DNA from: Parus major | Lineage: Eukaryota; Chordata; Aves; Passeriformes; Paridae | Assembly (NCBI RefSeq): GCF_001522545.3 | Contig: NC_031768.1 | Coordinates: forward strand, 110,303,212 to 110,367,211 | Length of the DNA: 64,000 nucleotides | Reading direction: 5' to 3' | The notes under the pieces: model-generated | What the model saw: only the letters and a program-made list of their open reading frames with translations | Told to the model about the DNA's origin: nothing | Databases searched by the model: none | Made by a program: the position numbers and the translations under genes | Shown here: positions 26,401-40,100 of the stretch, one piece after another | Numbering within the stretch: the first letter of the stretch is position 1 | How the letters are laid out: every line of letters begins with the position of its first letter

Positions 26401-29400
26401 TTTACATGGCTGTAGCTGCCAAACAAGGGCCTTTGTTATTTAGCTCCTGTACAGAGAAGATTTAGCTCCTGCAAGTCACCCAAATGCAAACACAGAAATG
26501 CAACAAGCCAATTTTAACACTAGCTGCCTTTTGGGGTCCAGTTCCAAATGAGTTTTCATATTTAGAATGTCTAAACAATATTGAAGTCAAACACAGAATA
26601 AGTTAATGTTCAGAACTCATTGTAATTCTGTAGTAAAATAGCAGAAAACCCTCTGTGGAGAAGTATCTTAGACAACACATTTAGGCAGAAAATAAAAAAC
26701 TAAACACTTTAACTTCACAGGGATTCAGTCACAGTACCAATACTGAGTGTATGTCTATCGGTAAAAAAATGTAAAGTACTGACTAGAAAGTTTTAAACTC
26801 AACGCTGAGCCAATTTTCACTGTCAGAAATATCTAGGAAGTTATTTCTTGTCTTATTAGTCTAATATTAAATCTATCTGCTGATGTTTATTTGAAATACA
26901 AGTTATGTTTCTGTAATAGGATGCAGCTCCCTAAAATTCTAGATGAAATAACACATCCTCATGGTAAATGCTAATTTTTTCATAACTTCAACAGCACAAA
27001 AAATTTCCCCAAAATGTGCTTTTTAGATTTGACTCATCAAGTCTTCATATAAACATGGACCAAATGTGAAATTCCAGATGAGCAAGTAAATGAAGGATAA
27101 GTCATTCTTTCAAGCAATCTTTCAGGGGATTCATAAGGTGTTGCCTATTTTACAAAAAAACCCCAGTGTTTCCAAATTAAATTTCCTAATTTTTTCTGGC
27201 AGTGCATCCCAGAGTCAAGTCATTGGGAATAACTTTTAATAGTATTACTGAGAACCCAGTGGTGTTAAAGAGTAAATAATTCACAGTATTGAATACAGAG
27301 TGCCCTTGAACACTGCAAATCTTCAAAACTTAAGTTTTGGAGGTTTTGTATCTCACCCAACTTCTTTAGGCTTTTGCATGCAGACTAAATAGAATAATAA
27401 ATGGCTACTCACGTTTCAAATAAAAAAAGTTGATATAAAAAAAATTTCAATTTTATTCATTGTGCTAAATGTCATTGTAACACACAGAAGTCATCCCTAG
27501 GGAAATAAAAACCAAACTAGAATTCTAAGAAAACAAGATCCCTTCTTGAACTCTAAGAAAAATTGAGACACAGGCTAAGATAGGTAACTCTGATGTCATT
27601 TTACCCTGTAACTGTATAAGGACAAGTGTTTTGTTTCAGGCTTTTTATTTTTTGGCATCAAGTTTCGCTCAGAAACTTGTCCCACAATTATTGGGACATT
27701 ACCAGGAGCTGTTAGGATTGTATGTGTTAAAATAAAGGTAGAAAGAAGACAAAATAAATTTCTTAACCAAAAAAGGTCATTTTCAGAAAATATTATTCAA
27801 TTCAAAGCCTAAATTCAAATTTAGGTTGATTTTAACAAAACTAAATTAGAGGAACATGAAAAATAATTTTAATTTGGAAATGCTTTTTCCACTATGGAAA
27901 TTACATTAATATGCAGACTCACTTAAATATTTAAAACACATAAATGCAAAGAGTTTTTCACTACATATTTCTGGAAACTTTTTTTATGTGAAAATATTCA
28001 CTGCTCAATCCTTTCACCCTTTATAGGATTTTAACATGCTAAGTACATCAACTATTCAACTTTCCCACTGGGTTTAAATTCTAGTTCTTAAACATCTCTA
28101 CTGACACACTTTGGGACTGGAGTGGGATTTAGATCACCTGCATCATTTTCTTCCAATTATCCACATATTATTTATTTACTTGAGCCAGCCAAATGTTATA
28201 ATGATGCATTAAAAAATTTACATTAATTTCTACACATAATTTTTCAGTTGCCACCATGACAAATAACTATCACTGCAACACCCCTGTCAGGGATTTTCAG
28301 TCAGTAAATCACAAAGAAAACACTCAGCAGCTACCACTGCTTGAGAAATACATGACTTCTTTACAAAGAATCATCTTGTTGAAATACAGGTCACAAAACA
28401 AGATGTATTTTCCCAATTTCCCAAAATGGGCTTCTTCAGCTTGTGACGGGATTTGAAAAACCAAACCACTTACAACTGTGGCATGTCAAAATTCTGCAAG
28501 TATTCTGAAGTTCAGACAGTTTTCAGAAAACAAAAGAGCCTACATGAAATGCTCTGATAAAGCCAATTTCACGAGCGCTTAGCTTCATAAACACATAATT
28601 AAAAGCATAAGAATTGATTTTTCATTCCAGTACCCAATCCTACACCTGTGAGTGCTCCTCAATGTGCCAATCTCAGTTCTTCCACATGCAAAACTTAGCA
28701 TCTCTACTCCTTCCCTCTCTTAAAACAGGCAAGCACCCTGCCTCAGTTAACCCTGTACAGAGAATATTTTAATAATGCACTGCTGGAAAGTACCTATTCA
28801 CAACAGAGAAAATGGCATCTGGAGGAAATTTTTTGAGGGGCAGCAGATATGTACAGAGGTGCTTTTACAAAGTCTTTTTTTTGTTTTACATTAAAATCTA
28901 CCAACATGGGAAAGGGAGGGAAGTTGCTAAATTGCAGAAGAAAACTTCAAACTGCAGGAAAAACTAGGTAGAACAGTGTCCTTTAACTGATTCATGGCTG
29001 AATTTTCCATTCCAGCTAAAAGCCTTCTGACAATAGCTAAGGCAAACTGTCTAGCTAGGAAAAACAAGTTACTCAGTCCAAATTATCAGAAGACATTAAT
29101 TAAATAGGGACATTCACATCATTTCAGGAACTTCAGCAGCTGATATACTGCCTGTTGTATTCACACACAATAGATCAACTACTCCTACCTGGACTTCACA
29201 CAGTCTTCAGTCAAAGCAATTGCTTCAGGAACTCAGCCTTTCACATTAAAAAAAGAGTTTCTTTAGCTCCCGGTCACTAAGTGATTGAGAAAAAATCTTC
29301 TCTATGGAGGCAAGATGAGAGTATTATGCCAGAGCTAGATTGTAAACTCTAGGAAGCAAGGATTGAACCTGACTAGGAATTTATTCAGGATGGATCCAGA

Positions 29401-29559
29401 CTCTGATCTACTGAACTGCAGAACACAGATACCACTACAGCCTTAATAAAAACAAAAGTAGGACAGGAGGGATTTAGGTGCTACAGTATCTTCACAGGTT
29501 ATAAAAACATATAAATTCTGAAGGCACCTGACCTCAGCCAGGCTTACCAGCAAAATGCT

Positions 29560-29582
29560 CACGTGACTCACTTGTGAGTCAC
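29560..29582. promoter_or_regulatory. E-box overlapping an inverted pair of AP-1-type sites
   Basis: CACGTG (29560-29565) overlaps GTGACTCAC (29563-29571). After two bases comes its exact inverted copy GTGAGTCAC (29574-29582). The 9-bp arms contain TGACTCA and TGAGTCA, the consensus for AP-1/bZIP factors. The motifs are directly visible; function as an enhancer is inference. Confidence 0.4.
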
Positions 29583-31464
29583 ATAACTAAACTGAGATTA
29601 AAATTCATAGAAGCATCTTGAAGAACAGAGTGGGAAGCTACTTACACACTCAGAAAAGTTAGAACACAACCTAGGAGAAAAATACCTGCAAACACAACAT
29701 TATCTAAGCAACAATCATTGGAATTATAAGGACTGAAGAAATTCTCCAAGAATAAAAGCTCAGTTTTTCCTCTTACAAAAATTAGTTTCTAAATGCACCT
29801 CTCACTACATAAAGAAACTTCTCCCTGAATTCAACACACATCTTTGTTCCCTCATTTCTGTTTTTCCAGTGTGGTCACTGCAAGCAATGATCCTGTTAGA
29901 GTCCCCCAGCTGCAGCTGGTCAGAAAATCAGACCCACAAATTGGGGAGTTATCACTGCACTGACACTAAAAACCTGCATTGCTCCTCTGTAATTCTCAGA
30001 TTTCTGGAAACATGCAGGAACTGTAGCTCCATGAGGCTTTTGTATTTTTGACAGGGGAAATGAGCCCCTTCTCTTTCTGTGTGGTTTCTCTCCTCACAGC
30101 AGTACAACTGCCATGGTGCTAAATCACATATGCTTTTGTTGAAATCCTGACAAAATCAGTAGTTTCTTTCACCAACTAAGTCTCTCAAGTGAGTTCCAGG
30201 ATTGGGCAAATAATGCAAGCTACAAATGGAAAACAACTATTATTCTGTATGCTCATAAATCCACAGTTCTGGAAAAGCTTGCCTCTGTTAGTAATGTAAT
30301 ACTCCCCCTGAAGTATGTGCCTGTTGATACCTGAAGTAGTAACATTTACAAATCACTACAGATCCAATTAGAAAGTACAAAATAAGGTGTCATGGTAACA
30401 AGCTACTCTCCAAACAGTGAGACTCAAAAATGAAACAAGCAGAGAAATTAGGTTTGGAAAATACACGAGCAAGGGTATGGAGTCCAAGCTCATCAGACAG
30501 GAAGAGTGTGCACTGGATTTGTGAGAGAAAGCAAAGCTCATCTCAGTGCTTACAGAGAGAGATAGTCAGAAGTTCTGTATTTCCAATATTTTATTAGAAA
30601 ATAAGGAATTTTCAGGGCTCAGTGGCAGTAGTACCCAGATTACACCCACCCAAATTAAGGTTCAGTTACTGAAGACGGTAAGTAGGAATCACTGGAGCAG
30701 GTTAAAGCAGCCACATTGAACCTTCTTGTGAAGAATTTTCTTGAAGTCAGCAGGCAACTCTTGCTTCCTTACTGGGAAAGCACAAACACAGGCAATGAGA
30801 GGCCAGGAGAACAAAAAATACACATTTCATTAGCAAAGGCACCAGAAAGGCAAAACTTTGGATGCAACTAAGAACAATTGTGGACCTAATCCTGACCTCA
30901 GTGTGCCTGACAGCTCAAGGCATAGAGAGCAGAACTTGTTCTGAGAACACAGCTAACAAATACTTGTGGCAGTAATTTGCCCTTAAAGCACTGATTCTCA
31001 GAATCTGTTGTCTGTAGGACCATCCATGGATCATAAGGACACAGCATTTGTTAAATGGGAGCACTTGGATGTCGTCTCCATGAAGATTATGCAATATCCT
31101 GGTGGCTGAAACTCCAGGCTGAGGCCCCTTCCCTTGGCTCCTTTACCAAGATGACACAGAAGGCAAATCAACCTTTAAATTTACCTTTAAAGCTGGCAGG
31201 AGCCATGATGTTTTACCCAAAGGATACCATTTAGCTACTAGACTAGGACAAGATTCACCCATGTTAAACAGTTTTGAAAATTATTTGAAATAAAAGTCCA
31301 CAGGAGTAACAGTGAAACAATGAAGTCAAGTATGTCAGCAAGGATGTATTTAATATTTTACTAGTAAGATGAATACATGGAATAAGTAAGGAGAAAAATA
31401 AAATAGCAAGTTCTGTCTAACCAGAATACATAAATTTTTAGATAAAATATATTATGTTATACAA

Positions 31465-31523
31465 TTTTCTCTTTCTCTTTTTATTTTTTAGTAGAGAGAG
31501 GAAAGAGAAGAGAAAAAGAAGAG
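31465..31523. repeat. Polypyrimidine run followed by polypurine run
   Basis: About 25 pyrimidines broken by a single A are followed within ten bases by about 30 purines. The two halves are partly complementary, so the tract could form an imperfect hairpin or triplex. Confidence 0.7.
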
Positions 31524-32422
31524 CTACGATACTAATAACATGACTGCCATCTTATGAGTTATTGTATAATTAAAATTCATTTCCTAGCATGAAGTTTTGG
31601 AATTAGTGACAGGATGAGCACCAAGGAAATGTGTATCATCGCAGTATGAATAAATAAAGTCCATTCATTGTTTCACATGCACTGTATGCACTGGTCTAAG
31701 TTATGCATTAGTAAGTTCCTCTGCATGTCTGTCAATTCTTGGAAAAAAGTAATTAGGTTTGTATTGGGTGTATGGAAGGTCACTGTTCTTGCAGGTTCTA
31801 GATACAGGGTCAGTGTAGGTTATCAAACATTTCAAGTATTTACAGTTTACACATTTCAATTCTGGAAGAAAAAACAAGAGAGATTCCTAAGAAAATTTGG
31901 AGAAGACTTGAACTGAACACTGTTGAAAGATCACAGGCTCCACTTTCTACCCCAGCTCCTTAAGACTTTAATATATTTTGCATACCTGCCTGTATCAGAA
32001 ATCCTGGCCAGTACATTTAACAAATGACATCTGAGTCCTGAGAAAATTCCAGAAGTTTGAAAGATATAATAACTCAGTGACTAACAGTAAGCTTTGCCTT
32101 TCTGAATAGAAAAGGATTGTGAATTATTGATTCTCTCAGTCTAAGGCAAAATATGATTTCCCTGCATGAAAGTAATTCACTTCCCAACATCTACACCCCT
32201 CTCTTTACCAACAAAAATTTTAAGTGCAGCCAGTGATGGTCGTTTAAGTACTCCTTCCTACACTGATGAATAAGAAAATTAATGCAGTCCACATCATGAA
32301 TTCAGAACTTCATGGCTTTATAATATTTATTACCAAATAACTCCAGCCTAGTGGTGTATGATTTTCATCTCTGAATTGGCAACGGAGTAAGTAAGGAAAT
32401 ATTTAATGTGGATATTTTTGTT

Positions 32423-32448
32423 CAGGCACTGCTGCTCAGCAGTGCCTG
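32423..32448. repeat. Perfect 12-bp inverted repeat with 2-nt spacer
   Basis: CAGGCACTGCTG (32423-32434), spacer CT, then the exact reverse complement CAGCAGTGCCTG (32437-32448). It is strikingly GC-rich compared with its surroundings. Confidence 0.92.
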
Positions 32449-33491
32449 CTGCCTACAGCCATACAACACCTTATATTCTCTCTTCAAAAGCACTTTTTTT
32501 CTGGAGTAAACAAGACAGATCAATTTGCCTGCAACTCAAATCAAAGAAGGTCAACCATAAGCCAAGTGGGAAGGATGCCACAGTGGTTTTATCTTGAGAT
32601 AATTGTCACATTATAAAACCATGCATGAAGTAGTGGTAAAATCCTCTTTGTAGCCAGTGAAAACCAGAACTTTTTTATAGGGACTCTTAATGCAGCAGCT
32701 CTTAATTAAATTCATACCCCTGATGAGTAGAACATGTTCCCTTCCCCACTGGAGGATGAAGTACTCCCTACCTGGTTGGTTGGTTGGTTTTTTTCTTCAT
32801 GATTTATATTCAAATCAGGAAGAAATTTCAACTGACAACATCAGTGGGAAAGACTCCCCTCTTCTACTGAATATCTGAGCCCTAGCTTTAGCACCAATGA
32901 TTAAATTAGCAAGTCAAACAAGGTAAATGTGGGAAGAGGAAACAAAGATATTTTTGCTGCACCTTCTCTTTCAAACTGATTATGCTGATGGTCACGTTTT
33001 TAGATCTCTGATGTATCTGCCCAAACAATGCATTTGACATCATTTTCACAAATAAACTATTTCAACCTTGGAAATTTTTCAGAGCTTGATCTGCTAACCT
33101 AATAAAAGAGGACCGTTGGGGTACACACACAAAGTAATGTCAGTAACTTCCAGACACTGGCAATTTGCCTGCACTTCACACCCCTAATGCGTCCTTTGTT
33201 TATTAAGATGGACAAAGCATTCCCTACTTGCTCAGCCTATGTTGTTGGCAAAACAGGGACATTTATTTCAACAACCTTAAACTGAAGGGCAATCAAAGAG
33301 AAAGGAGCAGGAGAACAGAGCATTAAAAAAATCCATCATACTGACAGAGCTCTCTTCTCCAAGGAACACACCATACTGGAGACAATCCTACTCCCAGATA
33401 TCTGCATCACTCAGAACTGGACAAGGAAACAGATTTTGGGTTTACTTGAATACTCATTTCATTCACTCATTTGTTCATCTAGACAGTTCTT

Positions 33492-33517
33492 AACTGGATT
33501 ATAAAAATAATCCAGTT
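33492..33517. repeat. Perfect 11-bp inverted repeat with 4-nt loop
   Basis: AACTGGATTAT (33492-33502), loop AAAA, then ATAATCCAGTT (33507-33517). This is a simple stem-loop within ordinary intron. The arms include the bicoid/OTX-like core GGATTA, once on each strand. Confidence 0.9.
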
Positions 33518-33965
33518 TCCTCAGAGAAAAGGCATTGGCCAGATTATGCATTCTTATCTTCATTAACATATTGTCAGAATTTGTGTTAAGCCACCTTAGA
33601 TCCTTGCTTTTTATTGAGAAACTTCCTTATCTTCTTAGTCAGTCACAGAAGTATAATTACAGTCAACAAAAATACAGTTAAAAGTAACTTTAGCTTATTA
33701 GAGCTGAATGAATAAATTAATTTATTATTTCTGGCCAGAAAATAAAACCTTTTCTAGAGGAGAAGCAGTTATCTCCTTGGACGTTACATCTAGCTGTTCC
33801 CCTGGATGGGTGCATATGTGGTGATGGGTCTGGGGTGATGGGGGAGTGGTGGTCTTTTCCTGGACTTTTTCCCAGTTATTTGCTTTATATTTAAGCAAAT
33901 GCAACAGTGCTTGTTCTGAGGATGAAATTTTTTACAGTAGGCACTGAAACCGTGGAGGAAAATGT

Positions 33966-34131
33966 CCAGAGAAGTTGTAGATGTCCCATCCCTGGAAACT
34001 TTTACGGTCAGGCTTGGACAGAGCTCTGAGCCAACTGAGTTGAAGATTCCCCTGAACACTGCAGAAGAGTGGAACCAGAGGACCTCTAAAAGTCCCTTTT
34101 GACCCAAATGATTCTGAGATTCCATGATTCT
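33966..34131 (+). mobile_element. CR1 LINE, 3' tail fragment
   Basis: The fragment reads from the end of ORF2 into the 3' untranslated region: CCAGAGAAGTTGTAGATGTC, CCCATCCCTGGAAACTTTTA, GTCAGGCTTGGACAGAGCTC, GTCCCTTTTGACCCAAATG, then ATTCTGAGATTCCATGATTC as the degenerate terminal octamer array. It is 5'-truncated, dead and antisense to EPHA6. The 111-codon minus-strand frame across it is an antisense shadow. Confidence 0.9.
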
Positions 34132-37100
34132 TTACTCTTTAAATCCTCTGCTTCTATGCTAGGAAAGTCCATCTGTTGAAAATGTCATGAAGGGCAAGGT
34201 ACACAACATATTCACAGTTACCTGAATTTGAACACTATTTTTTGACAAGGAAGGAGGGTAGTTACTAAATTGTCTTTTATCTCTCCAATGCTCCCACCCA
34301 GAACTCTCCCAGGCAAACAACAAATTAATATGTTCTGTTTTGGACAGCTGCTCTTTTGATTACAAACTCATTATATGTCTTTATATATGACATCTAGATC
34401 ATAGATAATAGTTCAATAACAGGAATAAAACTGTGGCCACATCAGTCTGCTGCAATTCCAACATTGACAGGGTTGTTATGCCATTAATTTCCATTCAGCT
34501 TTTTAAGTCTGGGCTGTGTACTTTGTCAGAGGATCAGCATCTCCTGCTAGAACACAGCTTTTAGACAACCTCCACTCTGAATCAAGCTTGCCTGTTGATA
34601 GCAAATCTGCTTTGTTTAATAAACTATGCCCACATTGTCTTCTCTGGAATGAATTTGTATCCTCAGTCTGTATTTCCCAGTTCTACCGCAACCAAACCAA
34701 CCAGCAGCTGGGGTGTTAATAAGTGTTGTGACTCTAGCTTTCAGTGAATTAAATTACTGTAGAATCTTATATATAACAGATACGAAAAATTAAAATGTTC
34801 TCTTTAAATCTGCCTGCTCCAAAAAAGAAAAAAAGAGAGATCCATACATTTATATGCATTTACCTTTAATGTTTAGTTTTAGTGGAAAGACTCACACAAA
34901 CTTGAATTCCAAAATTCCTCAATGCAGGAAGCAGCAAACATCTTGGTGCTCAGAAGCTCATCACATTTTCAACAGAGCAACTTCTCACTGCAGAGCTCCA
35001 GATCTCAACCCATTGGGTTTGTGTGCTGAAACATTCAGTAAATTACTTTTTCATTTAATAATGGCAGTGGAACATTGCCCACTGGCAGCAGTAACTGCTC
35101 AAGCTAAGTTCAAGGTTAGTGAAGCAAAGATACTAATTTGAATATGAGATTGTACAGTGAAACTTTTTTTTATTTGGAGCAGTACCATTTAACATATTTA
35201 ATGAGCATTAAAAAGTTATGCCACACTGTACATTTTATGGCTACTAAACCAAAAGGAAAATTTGTCTGGATGGTATGAAAAAAATTGAAAGCTCAATTTA
35301 CTTTGTGGAAAAAGGGAAAAATAATGGAAACTACAGCAGTTCCAGTTTGAAATCTAGATCATGCAGGCAAGATAAGGTCATCAACAGTTTTTATCCTCTA
35401 CTACTGAAGGTGTAACCACCAAAATATGTAACATCTGTATAAAGAACACAGTTCATATCATTTGAAGGAAAGTTTTAATTAAATCTACGTGATTAATTAC
35501 TGAGGCTAAAAGCAGTAAGTTATCAAGCTTGAACAGCAATATTGAAAAGAACAGGTTAAAGGACAGGAAAGAATATAAGAAAAAAAATATCTCTATCCAG
35601 CCAAGGGAAGACACTTATAGGAGCCCTACTGTACATGACAGCATTTGGGCAAGAGCAGAATTTCTGAAGATAAAAAGGAGTTATACTGACACATCCAAGG
35701 ATTAAAAAGAGCAGAAATGTGGGCAGGTAAGAAAAAAAAAATAAAAAATTCTGCATCAGTGTAGCAGAAAAGACAGCTGTAGGGAAGGGGCTGGAAACAT
35801 GTAAAAGTACAGAATAGGTACACTGCCTCACTTTGACTTACATTTTAAATAGAAAAATCAGACAAAATAATATAAAAAGAGATTAAAGAGAAACACAGAC
35901 AGGACTTCAAAAAGACACTTTCTGAATTAAAAATATATCCAGTAGCTTTCATCTAAGATACAGAATTTGAGACAGAAAAAAGCCTGCATCCATTTTGCAT
36001 CAAGCAGGATGACAGTTTACAGAAGGAGAAGTACAAGTCTCTATAAATCAACACTGCAAAGCACTTTAATGCACATTTGCCTTTTATTTATATCTCCTGT
36101 AATGTTGGCAGGATAAGAACAGAGGTTAGGGAGTGGAAAACATGTATTTTATCACTGTGTTTCTGCTTGTCTAGGAGAACACTGGAATTTCTGTAATGAG
36201 GACTCTGCCCACGCTCACCATGAAAGAATATGAGGAAAAGTTTTGCCTTTTTACATGAAACAGCATGTTTGCCCAAAGCAACAGATCCCTCAAAACAGCC
36301 ATCTCTTAAAACTGTTTTTTTCCCAACAGTGAAAAGATGGATCTCAGGGATTTTTCACTCAAGCTATGTTGTTGCTGGCTGTTGCTGGATGTGCTCTCAG
36401 TGAAAGGACCTACCTTAATACAATGTTTTCATCACGTACTTTTGATAACACATCTGTTGATACAGAATGGAGAGGTCAGTCACGAGGGCAGCTCATCAGA
36501 AAAGATGGAAGAGCACAGGGTCAGGAAGGAGGTGGGATGATGGATAAGCCATGGCTGTGGGGAGGATTCCTCCACAAGCCTTCGAGTACCCCTGATGTCT
36601 CACAAAAGGACAAGTGCTGCTTCAAAGGCTGAAATACTGCTTAGAGTAGGTAGAGGAATTATCCCCTGAATAAATTCCAATCAAATGTGTTTCAAAAGGA
36701 AGGACTGCTCCTCACTTGATTCACTAGAGGATATAGAAGACAGTAAGCTAAAAGGCTCATATATTAACAGAGAGACATGGTACTTCTTGAGAAATACAGC
36801 TGATACAGGAATCAAAAACCTTGTAAAGATATATTCCAGAGCAGCACCAACAGCAAGTCAGCTCGGGTTTTTATAAGGGTTTTTATCTGGGGCATTATTT
36901 GGGCCTGATTCAGCAAGTGTTCTTTCAGTTTTTTGTTTATGTCCATTATTTTAAAAAAAGGTTGCAGTTGTGCTGTTCAGCTTGAATATGAAGATAAATA
37001 CTTTTCAAAGTATTTTATCTAAACCTGAACATGAATCTATGGAGAAGAAGTGTTTAACTGCCTAAAAGGAAGCTACTACTTGCCTCAATACAGCAACAGT

Positions 37101-40100
37101 AACAAGGAATATACAGCTGTGTCAATCTAAAAGAGCAGAAACTGCTGCTTTTCTCGTTATTTATTTAAGAATGGCACATAAAACTTATGTCTGTGACTTA
37201 ATGTGATCCACCACCATGGCATTTCCTCCCCCCATGCACACATAAATATCAATATTTATGCTCAGTGAGGAGAAAATTCCTGAAACAGCCTCTTCCCCAC
37301 TCAAGTTTTCCAATAGGATTTATCTGATTACTTACCAAAACAATCCTGATGCATCCTTGGAATGCTTGATGGAAGCCCAGTGATTTATTTAGAATGCTGT
37401 GCAGTCTATCACCTACACTGCTTATCTTGTAGGAGGTTTTTTGATTATGATTCTAAGGATAACACGTCAGTAACCCTTTCTGTAAGGCTAAATTTAATAT
37501 AGTGCTCCTATGAATCATTTGACAGAAAATATGTCTTTGTGCATATCAAATACAGCTTATAAAACAATCTGTTCTCTAATTAATTGATTGAATCTAATCG
37601 ATCTTACTGATTTTTTTACTTACAATAAGTAGCTTATGAAAGATTTTATGATGATCCCTCTCTGAGGCATCACGGAGGGAAAACACATTCTTAATTATTC
37701 TCTTCCATCAAGCTTTATTTTGGATTTTATTAGACTTGTCACAGATGTTAAGGTCACAGAAGAAAGAAATCTTCAAGATGTCAAAGGAGAAATTCTTGGT
37801 AATTTACATATGGCAAACTACTGGAACTATTGCTATTTAAGAATCTTGTGATTGTTATTTCTTAATTACAGCATTTGCAAACAGATAACCATTCCTCCAA
37901 CCTTCTTTAGAAGTATATATTTGAAAGTTAATTCTCAATATACAACAAATCTATTTGATTTGTGGAAGAAGATTTAAAAGAAACCAATACAGGTTTTTCT
38001 AAACTGTTACATTCTGTGCAATTATTGGTAGAAGAAACACAACAGTCTGAGGATAAACTGAGGATAAAATGTTGCGAGATGTTGAACAGTCTCAAACAAC
38101 TTGTCTGGGATACTGAGGATAGACAATATGAAATTGCACTAAAGAATAAATTAAATTATTGTATCCTGAGGGGTGTATAGACATTCTGGGTTGAATACTG
38201 TTTTCTACAGAGGAAGCCAAAAATTCATCTGCCTACAAAGAGGGAGATGCAGGCCCATTATGTATTGAAATGTTCATTTATGTTCAAATATGCATTTATT
38301 GTTTTGCTTCATTTACCTTCATGCCTTCTTTACAAACCACAGAACATATATGAAAAGAAATCCCATATTTCACACAAATATCTGTAAGGCTCAGCATTCA
38401 CCTCACTCCCACTTGTGTTGCTTGTGCTGCTCTGTCACTTGGCCCCCCTTTTTTTTTTCCTTGTACTTTCATAATTTTTTATTCCTTACTGTCCAAGGCT
38501 GCCTTTGCTCCATTAAACTGTGTGCAGCCAACTTTATTGATAGCTCTGCCACCTCACATCAGCATTTCAGAGGCACTGAAATTACTTCAATTCAGCTCCT
38601 GCAATGGTATTTAAATAGTAGTGCCTCATTTGCCTTTATTGGGAAGGAAAAAAAAAGTGAGATTTTAAAGTAAGAAGGAAAAAGCACCAAGGCTTGAGTT
38701 ACCCATCCTGTAAACTGTGCTTTATATCTTCTTACACACCTTTTTTTCCCCCCTGTTTGCAGGAAAATAAGATGTAGATATCCCTTTTACACATTTATAT
38801 ACTTAAAAGAATGTGCATTCTGACAAGCTTATGCTGGGGACTATTATTCTTTATGTTTAGCTCAAAATCTCAGCATCTAAGATTAAAAAATCAAAGAGCT
38901 TATTGCTGTACACAGAATTAACATGTTTTTCCTCATTTTGGAAATGAAAGCATAGTCATCATTAGCCATGTCAATATTTCTCTAGGATCTAATTTTGGAA
39001 AAAATGAAATACCTGCGTTAGATATTTTTGCTGTGATTCACAAATGGGAAATCTGTGCCTATGAATAATGAAACTGTCAAAGAACTGGGTACCAAGACAT
39101 GGCCATACACTTTATTTTTCATGCTTAATGTTAAAATCCCATAAAAACACATGAAAGGGGAACCAGCAAATTGCTGAAAAAAAAATCCTTTCAACTTTCT
39201 AACTGATTAACTTTTCTGAAGAGCTATTTTTTGACTGGGTAGCTTCATCTCTTACTCATCATCTTCTCTTACTGAGATGATTTGATGCACAACTGCAGCC
39301 TCCCAGTCAACACCAGAGAGACGAAATGGCTTCTGTATTTTAGGATTCAAAACAAAATAGATGTTCCAAGTTATCAGAGAAATAAATAAACGGTGTGGGT
39401 AGTTATGGGTGGGTATTGGATTGAACACAAACTCCAGCAGAGTTTCCTACCACATTCTATTCCTCAGGGACAGGCAGCATTACAATTGACAAAAATCTAT
39501 TTTCTGTGCTTGCAACTTCAGTATTATCTACTATTATAACAGACTACTACTAAAAGTCTTAAGCCAGTAAAATCATTGGCTTAATATAGTAATAGAAGCA
39601 AATGATCTGTATTTTTCCCCCTAATATTTGCTGCTCCTTGCCCTGTGATTGATTACAAATAGAATGTTTGTTTATTTACAGAGATTATAGTTCTCTGCAT
39701 ATATTGGCCTCGAACCTATTCTATTTTTCTTGCTGACTTAAATAGGAGCAGGATTAGATCTGTGATGGAAGCTTTACTGCATAGGAAGCACTGATTTGAG
39801 AGATTAGCAATACACTGTGGTGACAAAAGATATTCGTCATCACAGATGAGTAGAGCAGGTTCCAAGACAGTCTGTTGAGAGCCCAGTGTGTTTTCATCAG
39901 CCTCTGTCAGTTTTTCCCCAAAGTAGAGTTGATTACAGAGCTTCATTTTATCAGAAAACTAGAATGGCATTAAGTAAGTGATTTGTTTGTGCCATGGAGT
40001 ATTCCAAGGACAGGTTAGAAAGGCATTTTTTTTTATTTGGAAAAGAAAACAGTATCATTAAAGGCACATTCTCCTAATTTAGTGTAACACTGGCCTGAAG

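Larger units (their letters stand above)
23443..33965. other. Unique intronic sequence, no gene seen
   Basis: AT-rich intron. T-rich low-complexity sequence at about 24310-24410 contains repeats of AACTATTTTT. Short inverted repeats occur at 29563-29582, 32423-32448 and 33492-33517. A pyrimidine/purine mirror-like tract is at 31465-31523. A candidate conserved patch with TAATTA motifs is at 24560-24740. I see no supportable coding region. Confidence 0.65.

Noticed and set aside
33790..34125. 111-codon minus-strand frame
   Set aside because: Mostly the antisense of a CR1 tail; no protein features.
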